The notes beneath the pieces were generated by a model, which made no database searches, had not been told where the DNA came from, and saw nothing but the letters and a program-made list of their open reading frames with translations. A stretch of 30,714 bases of DNA, from positions 1 through 30,714 of the forward strand of contig LGRX02012907.1 of assembly GCA_001247695.2 (NCBI GenBank), given 5' to 3'. Each line of letters opens with the position of its first letter. The stretch's first letter is position 1. Below are positions 1 to 9,700 of this stretch, one piece after another. Both the position numbers and the translations under genes were made by a program. Source of the DNA: Cymbomonas tetramitiformis (Eukaryota > Chlorophyta > Pyramimonadophyceae > Pyramimonadales > Pyramimonadaceae).

Positions 1-200
1 TCTCGGGTGGCACTCCGTGACTCAGCAGGCTCGCGTCGCATCTCGGGTGGCACTCCGTGACTCAGCAGGCTCGCGTCGCATCTCGGGTGGCACTCCGTGA
101 CTCAGCAGGCTCGCGCCGCATCTCGGGTGACACTCCGTGACTCAGCAAGCTCGCGCCGCATCTCGGGTGGCACTCCGTGACTCAGCAGGCTCGCGCCGCA
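1..200. repeat. 40-base tandem repeat, five copies
   Basis: Five head-to-tail copies of a 40-base unit starting TCTCGGGTGGCACTCCGTGA, with only a few substitutions between copies. The array runs off the left edge, so its full size is unknown. I see no gene in it. Confidence 0.97.
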
Positions 201-239
201 TATTCAGCCAGTATTCAGCTGGCTTGCCCGTTCTGTGCT

Positions 240-717
240 GCCCAACACCGGCTTGCCCAGCGCTGGGCACTTAGAACGCCGGATTGCCCAACGCTCTGCA
301 CATCCAACGCCGGCTTGCCCAGCGCTGGGCACATCCAACGCCGGCTTGCCCAACGCTGGGCACTTAGAACGCCGGCTTGCCCAGCGATGGGCACATACAA
401 CGCCGGCTTGTCCAATGCTGGGCACGTATAACACCGGCTTGCCCAGCGCTGGGCACGTCCAACGCCGGCTTGCCCAGCGCTAGGCACATATAACACCGGC
501 TTGCCCAACGCTGGGCACATAGAACGCCGGATTGCCCAGCGCTGGGCACATCCAACACCGGCTTGCCCAGCGCTGGGCACATACAACGCCGGCTTGCCCA
601 GCGCTGGGCACATATAACACCGGCTTGCGCAGCGCTGGGCACATTGAACGCCGGCTTGCCCAACGCTGGGCACTTAGAACGCCGGATTGCCCAGCGCTGG
701 GCACATACAACGCCGGC
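240..717. repeat. 31-base minisatellite with a palindromic core
   Basis: About 15.5 copies of a 31-base unit whose core, GCCCAGCGCTGGGC, is a perfect 14-base palindrome. It is followed by a short variable segment (CATCCAAC, CATACAAC, CTTAGAAC, CATATAAC types) and CGCCGGCTT. Because 31 is not a multiple of 3, each reading frame cycles through the unit, which explains the overlapping ORFs on both strands here. The last copy ends 15 bases before the ATG of the gene at 732, so the array occupies its 5' leader and proximal promoter position. Confidence 0.96.
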
Positions 718-731
718 GGTGCCTATTAACT

Positions 732-3700
732 ATGAAAGGGGTTTTTGTCAAGGTTGTTGAATGGGATAGTGTGGAAGGGCATTGTAAGCTCTTCCATTCC
801 AAGGAGGACTTCGATGCTGAAGAAACCTTTCGATCATCAAATATGAAATATCTTTGCACAAGAAAGGTCGTGGACGTTATCGATGGCATCGCAAGGACAG
901 CACCACTCCTCCCCTCGTCGCCACCACATTATACTAGGTGCGTTCTTTTAATAGAAACTCTTTCGTTTTGAAACTAACGATATAAAAATATGTGCAACAC
1001 GTACTCGAAATAACCTGATACGACCGTTATATGTTTTCGGCTCGCGGGTGACCACCAGCAGATCAGATACAAGGATTTGATTTTTGGTTTTTCTTATACA
1101 GTGTATAACAATAATGATACCGGAGTTCTGGAAATACTGCTTGCGATGTCCTATAAGCTTTTCGGGCTGCGCCGCCAGCCTTCGTCAGTAGGTTTGCAGT
1201 AGAACTAAATTATTCTTCCTGTGCTCGGTACTTAGTTGCAGGAGCAATGTGTCACGACTCTGCTATGTCACTGTCAGCTCATACCCTCTTGTTGTCTCAC
1301 GTAATAATCTGTCTAAAACTGCCACGCTTTCGTAATACAGCTACAAAATATGTCTCACGTAAAAGTGTCTGAAAAACTGCCACGCTTTCGTAATAAACAG
1401 GAACCTGTCTCACGTAAAAATGTCTCAAAAAAGCTGACGCTTTCGTAATACAGGCTCAGAATTTTTCCCCCAACTTTGGTCACTTCTCAACATTCGGAAT
1501 ATATGTCCGCACAGATCCATCCTGCATATGTCTGTCACAATATGGCCCCCCGCTCAAAGCACTGGAGACCGCCTATGTCCACAGTTCAACTAGTTTCCTT
1601 TGCACCTGCCGTGCCTGCTGTGGTCCCACCATTACCTCAGTGCACTGGCCCGTAGGCCACCCTGCAGACTCAACCAGGCCGCCACCAAATTCCGGCCCGG
1701 TCACCCTCTGTCCTCCCATTAGTCTGCCCCGCGCCCTCTTCTTAAGGTCTCAATCCCCTCCTCTCCAGCTCCTTTTGCAAATTGCTCCAGAAACCGAACG
1801 GGGCTCTAGCCACCATCCTTTCCAATGCGTCAAAGAGCCACCCGGCCGGGTAGTGTTGCCACCGGAGTTCCCGAAGCAAATCTGTCAGTGCCGCCGCCTT
1901 TAGCGTGTCCCGTGTGCAGTGCCTCTCCACCCTATAGAGTGCATTAAGTGTACTCGCCATCTTCTGGATCCTGCCCCCGTCCGATCCAAAGGAGACAAAC
2001 GGGAAGAACAGCAACTGGTCTCCCGTGTTAACACCTGCCTCCACGTTCTTCATTGTCATCTTCGCCGACACCCCCGTTCTGCTCCCCACTACCAGCCTCA
2101 TTCCACAAAAAAGCCAATCCAGCCCTTCCGAGGTCTGCTCCACCGTCACTCCTTCAGGATAACACTCGTGCATATAGCCCTCGAAAATCCTCCGCAGGCT
2201 CCTTTTCCAACCACCACTTCCATCTCCCGCCTGTTTCACAACTATAGTGCAGTCGTCCATCAGCCTGATCCCGACCATCTCAACACCCGCCAGCCTGCGA
2301 TCTGCACCAAGTGACGTCGTCCATTGCATCTCTCCAAACACACAGACACACTGTGCTAGCCCGGGGCTCGCCCCCCCTCCAATACCGATCCCACACGTCT
2401 GCCTCACCAGGGTTCCAGCCACCGAGAGAAAGCCATTCTCCAAAACAAAACTTGTAGCCGCCAGGACTTGTGCCGCCGTCATCTTCGCCGCTACTCTCCT
2501 GGGGGTACCGGTCTCGTACCATTTTACTCCCCTCCTGCCTCTGGTGTTCACAAGCACCGCCTCCCGCGCTGTCATCTCCTTTCCCACAACAAACTCAACT
2601 GCACTCAAGATTTGCGGGTGCCTCAGCCTCACATACATCTCCTTTACATCGAAGCCAGCCGCCATCACCACATCTCCCTTCGCCAGCCGTCCGTTGAAGT
2701 CCTGTAGTCTCGGCACTATGTCCTGCGTGGTGGACACATTGAAGTGTCCCTTTAGGGACTCGATCAGGAAGCAAAGTACCCGGAAGCGCCTTTTTTGTGT
2801 CGCGAGGTGTATTTTTTTGGTCGTGTCGCAAACAGATCCGATTATACTCAACATTATACACCGACGGTTCGCAGCTTTTTCAAAAAAAAGCTGCAAGGTC
2901 CTGCGTTTCCCTTATAGGAGCGAAACAGGTTTTCCTGGAAAAAGTGACATCGACGCACACGATACTACCAGAACTGTCCACCTTTGGGGCCCTTTTTTAC
3001 GGAAACAGTGTGATTTCCCTGTCAGATCGGGAGTAACCGCCCATATATAATTATATTGCAGTCCACACCGGTCACCTTAAGATGGCAAGCAGGAGAGTTA
3101 TACAAATCGGTGGAGCATTGCCGCCAATCAGAGACGCATAGAATATTCCTGGGCGTAGTATCGAATTATGGATATTCATGCAGAAGTTATCAGCGAGACA
3201 GATTTCAGATGGCGTATAAAAGATATTTCCGACCGATCGCCAATCAGAGAAGCCATGAGATTAGATAAACTCCATGAATATGGGTCACACGCGAAATACC
3301 ATAAGCTGACTGTGCACGTACAAGGAGCACGTTTTTTGTATAATTATAGAAGGCGCACGTGCTACAGATTTCAGGGTGTTTTACATGAGATGTTTTGGAC
3401 TGATCGCCCATAACCGCCAATAAGAAGTGCGAGCGCCTGAGATAGGCACCATGAATATGGGACGACAAGGGAAAGGGATCACACGACAAAAACGAGATGG
3501 TTTTGCAGACGATGGATAAGCCAATCAGCGACGCGATCAGTTTCGATTTATATATTGGTAAATTAAAAAACTGCACCACAAAAAGCCCTTAAGTGTGGCT
3601 CCCTCGCGACAAAGGCGATGCGACTGGTTCCAGACTTTCGCAACATGCTGACATGGCATGGGTTTGCGACACGACAAAAAAAATTCGCCTGGCAGACATG

Positions 3701-6700
3701 CTGACATGGCATGGGGTTGCGACGAAGATTACAGTGTCACAGTTGAATGCCATACAGTACCCGAAACCATACTGTACCGTCCCCTACTGCTACTGTCCCA
3801 TTTTACACCTGTCGAGAACAGGTGTAAAATGGGACAGAAGGGGAACAATGGAATCCCACTCGACTGTGTGACTACATGACATGGCAACGCATGTCATGTC
3901 ATGGCGAAATCGGTTCACCGGTGAGACCCACGCGGGCCGCGGCTGGCTGATTTCACATATGAGATATCTCGATGTTGACTCTCACATTCATTCTTGACCC
4001 TTTCGTTTAGCGGCGCACCTCACAATGTTTTTTGCTGTGCCCTGCTTTGTACTGCTGCATGTATTTTTTCCCTTCATACTAACTAATTTCCGGTATATCC
4101 TAACATCCTTGCAGAGTTGTGTTTCATTGTTCTACAGGTCGCGTTCGTTTTTGCTATATGTGTGACGCCCCCAGCAACATTCGGGTATTGCTGGCGGCAT
4201 TCTTGTAGGCCGGCTGACGGGCTGTGCCGCTGCCCGTCGTTTTGATGTTGTCGCAAGCATTCACTGACTGATATTTTGCAGGAATTTACTTTTGGTTTTC
4301 GAGCTTCTGTTTTGTATTCGTTCTGTTTCTCCTGTGGTGAGTCTATTTTTCGAGGGCGATGTCTGCACAGTTTGTGCAGCGTGGGTTCGAGCCCCACCTC
4401 TCTCACTGACTTTTCCCTCCGTAATTTTGCAGGATACTTTTCACGTTTTCCTGTTTCGCCGCACTCCTGCACGTTTGTTTCGCATTCCTGAACGCCTGTT
4501 TCGCATTCCTGAACGCCTGTTTCGCATGTGTGCTGTTGGTCGTTGCGTGTACGTTTGGTTTTGTTATTCATTTTATTTCTGACCTGTTTGCGATTACCGT
4601 GTGCAGGTATTTCAAATATCTCATGCTCGTTGGCGAGACGCATGTTACGGTGTGGAAATTGTGAAGAGTGTTGAATTATTTTGCTTATTGGCTTCCGATG
4701 CGTATTTGCCTGCGTGTTTTTGTGATGATTGCAATATTTTTTCACTTCGTTCTGACGTTTTCGCATTCGCTGTGTGCAGGTAATTCAGGTTCACCTTTAT
4801 CGCTGGCGAATTGCATGTTGCTGTATCCAGCAACCTGCTTAGCCTTTAGATTTTAGAACTTAGAAGTCAATCTTTTATAGGATTTGTTTTGTTTGTACCT
4901 GACTTAATAACGGTATGCACTGCACATTTATTGTTAAGATGTATAAGCATAGTTATGTAATTAAAGTAGAGTAGAAAATAGTGCATGCTGTGCTAACGTG
5001 AGCACATTTCCCTGCCAATTGTTAGTTAATTTGCATATGCTAGCTTGTCAAATTGTTTCTTTTCTTCCGTAAACTGTGATATGGTATACTCCATAATCTT
5101 TTGTATAAGTTTTGTAGATTCGGTTCAAAAATATAGTCTTCTTTGTGTCGCTGCGACAATAATCAGCCCCGCACTCACTGTTTGTCGCACTGCGACAATA
5201 ATGAGTCCCGTACTCAGTTTTGTCGTCCCAGAATATAATTGATATGTCGCATGGTGCGACAAAAATAAAAGATCATGCGACACAAGTGAAGTGCTACCAA
5301 AGTACCCTGCCTAGCCGGTTCTGGAGCATCTTGTCCGGTGCCGTGAAACCTGGAACCACTGGTCTCCGCTTCTCCAACAGTGTCAAATCCTTATGCTTAG
5401 GCAACACATACAGGTTTCCGAAAGAGCCACCCAGGTTGAACTTAGCAACTCCCTTCAGACCCGCCGACATAAATTTCCCAAACATCACGTCTACCACCGC
5501 CGATTGCTCCCTCACCTCCTTGACATAGTTGCCGCCATCACGTTCCTTCTCCAGCCATCCCCGGTACACCTGCTCACACACTCCGAAACCGACCGCCACA
5601 TTCCTGTCCAATACCCCCCTCGCCAGTCCTCCCAGCCTACCAATCAGCTCCTTACACCGTGTGAGGGTCAAGCCCCCCTCCGACGGTGTCTCACCTCCCG
5701 CCGCCGCCTTCCTTGCCAGTGTCGTTTCCAGCTTGCCTCCGAATTTCTGGAGAAGCATCCCCGCCGCCACATCTCCCCGCATCAGTTCATCAAACCGTTT
5801 AAAGACATTCCGTTCGGCCTCCCCCGCTCGGACCCACTCTCTGACCTCCTTCGCCTTTTGCCACGAGAACCCCACTCCCCATTCCGACGAGTACTGCACC
5901 CCTCTGTCATCCGTGGCCTTTCCTAGTGCCCGCTCCACCCTCGCCAGTCCCTGTCTGGTGACCGGCTTCTGTTTCGCCGCCGCCCTGTTCTGGATCAGCA
6001 AGACGCTTACGTCAAATCTCGCGCCCGTCGATCGGTCCTTGAAACCCAGTGCGCTCTGCGGTGCCATAAAAGCAAATTTCCTCTTCTGCAGTAGGCACAC
6101 CAGCTCGACCCCACGTCTCTCCTCCCAGTTCTCCCAGTGTGGCACGATCAGTACGATTCGGACAGGCTTTCTCGAGGTCTCGGCCGACAAGACCGCGTGA
6201 TCCAGGCACTTCCTAATATGGAACATAGTGTAGATTGGGTTGCCCAGTGCGCACAGGTGCCACAAGATCCGATATGCATTCGCTACCGCCCCGAAAACGA
6301 CGTCTTCCTCATACGGGGTGCAGAACATTCCACTCTCGCAGTTCACATCAAGCGGTGACGCAAAGAGTTCTTCACACAGGTTGAAGCAGAAACGTAACGC
6401 ATTTTGCACAGGATACGGGGTAATCCAATAGTCTTGTGTTATGAGCGCAGACCACGCCTTCAGTCTAGAGAAAAGAATTTTCAGCAGTGCTAGGGCCTCT
6501 TTCTTCATTCCTCTCGCGGTGCTAAACGCATCCATCCTATGCATAAGCCTCACAAACCTCTCCCACGTGATCTGTACCAGCAGCCCCTTCTTCCCGCACA
6601 CCGCTACGTAAAGTGTGCTTCCTGTGGCACTCAGGATCGCCGTTAGCTCCTCGTCCTCCACCAGTCCCTTCCACGGGAGCAATTTCCGCAGCGCTGCATC

Positions 6701-9700
6701 AGAAAGGATATGGAATTTCCTAAACTGCCCCACGAACTCAGACAGGCTATGTAGCAAGAGATCGCTGGACTCTGCTCCCCCTCGTGGTGCATCCCTAAGA
6801 CTACAGTTCAGCTCAGCGAACTCTCCCCGCAGCTCAGTTGTCCGGAAGCAAACGTGTCCTCCCCTCCTTGGCAGGTCCGCTGGCAGTCTCGGGCACCTGC
6901 ATTCCGTCACCTCCTCAGTACATAGCGCCACTTTGTTCAAATTCCTGAACAGGTCCACCACCTTTGACCTTGCAGTACGAACCACCTTCGATCGACTCTT
7001 GACGAAAGTCCGAGTCGCCCCCTCTGGATACTTCCAGTCCGCGCACTTCAGGGCAAGTTCCAGCATCAAGGCTGACGGAACATTCACTGGCAGCTGTGCT
7101 CTGCAAATATATGACTTCCGCAGGCTAAAATCATGCACCTTCCGTGCAACCCCCACTAGTGCTGCGCGTGCCCTCAACAGGTCCTTCCCGTTCATCTCAC
7201 CCGGCGCCGCCTGCCAGAGTCTCACCACTCGATTCAGCGTCAGTCTCGGGATTACCTTCCAGGTGCGTGGTCGCCTCACCAGTGCCTTCAGCATCTTTCG
7301 TGCCCACTCATCGTTGCTGGTGACCTCGATAGTAGTGAATCGCAGCTTCGCGCTCTCCCTCTTCAAGGCCGGGATCAGCTGTCGCAGGGTCCCTCGCAGT
7401 TCCTTCGTGCTACTGGAAAACTTCAGTCGCGACCTCCCATACTTCAGTTTCAGAACAGTCCAGTCTGTGTACGTCCAGTTTCCAGCCGTGTGGTCGACCT
7501 CCCACACGCCTTCTGCCCGTTCCTCACCCTTCCCCAGTTTCGCGAGTGCCCGGTCCAGTCCCCCTCCATTATACCCTGCTGACGTGGTGTGTCCGTACAC
7601 CTGCGTCCCACGCGCTCTCCCCTCCGAACGTTCCCACATACTTCGTCGCCGTCGATGTCCTTCTCGATGTCGATACCGTTTTTCGCTTCGACTTCGCCGC
7701 CGCCTTTGTATGCCCACCGTGTTCAGGGTGTCCTCGCTTCGCTGAGTCCGTTTAATAATCACTTTTTCGTCAGCGTTGCAGTCACCCTTTGACCTGTAGG
7801 TCCTCAGAGGCAGCATAAAATAAGTATGTATGCCCCGCGTCCGCAGGCCGCCATACAGCTTCTTTCCTCCCCTGCTCCCGGTGTCCAGTGTCGTACGAAC
7901 ATGTTTTTTCATCCTGTCCACCGATCCCCTCCAAAACTTCCCAACGTATGTCCTCCTCGTCAGAGGCGACGCCAGCACATAGGTGCCATACTTCACCCTT
8001 CCTGAGAACCATTCCTGCATCTCCCCCACCTCCATTGAGTTCCACCAGGGCACGAACCTCTTCAGCCACCACCGCGGCTGCATCCCCACCCATACCATAA
8101 AAATCAACGACCCAAACATCGACAGCTTCACCATCTCATCCACCTCCCTCTTCCCCTCCGCACACTCAGCGACGACCTCCTCCAGCACTCCCATCACAAG
8201 GTATAGAAGGCCCTTTACTTGTGATAGTTTTCGTCGCTGGCTCCCCCCCTGCTATAAGCAGCGGACGTCCAGCAGCCCTGCATTATGTGCTTCTGCTGCT
8301 GCGACTAACAGCTCCACCTTTGTCATCTGTATGGCAGCTTCGGGATCCACACACTGGAACTGCACGAGCACCATCCTCAGCTTGTCCGTCGTTTTCTTCG
8401 TCTTGAAGATCTTGGACATCTCTGGTGCGGCCACCTTCTTTACTTTTGCCATTTCTGGACCTGCTGGTGGAACTGGTGGTTGCGTCTGTGTGCCTCTTCC
8501 CCCGCCTGGCGGCGCTGTTGACTGTGGTTGTGGTCCTGTGGGTCCTGCCGGGTTTCCAAACCCGCTTCCAGTTTGTGCCGCCTGCTGGAAGAACGCCTGT
8601 TTCTGAATCTCGAATAGCCTCTGTTGTTCCTCCAACTGAGACTGGAGATTCCGCGCTTGCGTTTTTGGCAGTGGGCTCGTGCCTGAGCTGCCCAGCCCTC
8701 CCCGTTCCGTCCCCACTGTCCCGCCTGCACTCCTGCTGGCCGCGCCCTTCATCTTTTCTACCAGCTCCACTCCCTGCCTCCGTCTGCTCCGCTGCCGTTC
8801 CTTCCGGGAGTCCCGATCCCCGCTGGTTTCACTGCTGTCATCTGTCTCCTCTGACTCGCTCTGCTCCCTCCCCTTTCTCGCCCTTTTCCGCTTTTTGTCC
8901 TTCTTTTCCTTCTTCCCCTTTCTCCCCTTCTTGCTCGTCTGCCCCCCCGTGTCTTCTACGAAGTGGACTGCTCGTTTGTCCGGTTTTGCCGCGGCCGCCG
9001 CCAGCGCTCCCCCCATTCTGGTGAGCGTGTCATCCCCAGTAGCCTGTTTCACTGCCTCTGCCACCCTCCGTTCATAGTCCACCACTCGCATTGCCTCAGC
9101 CGTCTCTGCCTGTGACTTCCGTAGCTGGTCGTTCAACGACAGGATCTGTTCTTGGAGCCCCTGGATCGAGGCTGCCATTCCTTCCATCTTTACTTGAGCT
9201 TGTTCGAAGTCTTTCTTGAACCTAGACTCGTACGGTTTTCCTGTCGCTGGGTTTATGTTTGGTCCTCTATAACCATCTTGGCTCGGTGGTGCAGGTGGAG
9301 TCTGGAGAGGCAGTGTATACTGTAATCCCCCCGAAGGTGCATTGGGGTGATACGCTGAAAAAGGCGCTGGCGAATATGCTCCGACCGCGTGTGCTGGCAC
9401 TGCACTCCCCTGTGCAGTGTGCGGAGTAGAAGGGTTAAATTGTTGTTGTGGCGAGAAAAGATTGTGAGTTGCGAATCCTTGGTACAGCAGTGGATTCTGG
9501 CCTCCCATCGCCACTCCTGCCGCCATCCCAGCAGGTGTCATTGTCTCGGAGGCAGGCACACCCGCCGTCGTTGCTGGTTGGGGAATCGGTGTTTGTTGTC
9601 CAGCCATTGTTGTTGATTCTCTGGTCCGATCTGGTACCTCGTCTTGAGCCCCACTTGATCTGATAAGCAGTCTTGTAGGAATCGTGCTGGACACGTCCTT

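Larger units (their letters stand above)
942..1644 (-). repeat. Downstream terminal repeat (pseudo-LTR) of the Penelope-like element
   Basis: This 703-base stretch recurs at 9719-10423 almost unchanged. I see one substitution (AAAACTGCC here, AAAAATGCC there) and a length difference in a T/C run near 1469. Read on the minus strand it starts TGCACTGAGG and ends AAAAGAAC, so it lacks the TG...CA ends of a typical LTR. It contains a hammerhead ribozyme (1136-1200) and a threefold internal repeat (1293-1454). Confidence 0.95.
2782..5297. mobile_element. Non-autonomous Mutator-like DNA element inserted in ORF2
   Basis: The 2516-base segment is bounded by a perfect 10-base direct duplication and by imperfect inverted ends. 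The left end starts GGAAGCGCCTTTTTTGTGTC and the right end, read inward on the minus strand, starts GTAGCACTTCACTTGTGTCG; both go on to T-rich sequence and further TCGC motifs. Removing 2772-5297 joins the two ORF2 halves in frame (3930 coding bases from the GTG at 8197). A 9-11 base duplication with long inverted ends points to the Mutator superfamily (inference). I find no transposase. Inside are four CCAATCAG/CCAATAAG-type boxes (3120-3530), a perfect hairpin (3793-3837), a 21-base repeat around 4477-4520, and a tRNA T-arm-like GTGGGTTCGAGCCCCAC near 4380. Confidence 0.82.

Noticed and set aside
240..717. Regularly spaced palindromic repeats resembling a CRISPR array
   Set aside because: Spacers are only about 7-8 bases, similar to each other, and the window has spliced eukaryotic genes and no cas genes. 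It is a 31-base minisatellite.
4340..4405. A tRNA gene or tRNA-derived element around GTGGGTTCGAGCCCCAC
   Set aside because: The T-arm is perfect, but I could not find a matching acceptor stem, D-arm or anticodon loop upstream; CTGCACAGTTTGTGCAG lacks the uridine before the anticodon.
4083..4766. 227-codon minus-strand frame inside the Mutator-like element
   Set aside because: Composition is biased and it contains a short repeated ECETGVQ stretch from a 21-base DNA repeat; no transposase motif. Its REVGLEPTL segment is the antisense of the T-arm-like sequence.
5393..7745. Several + strand frames of 170-380 codons
   Set aside because: They are antisense shadows of the Penelope-like ORF2 and have no motifs of their own.
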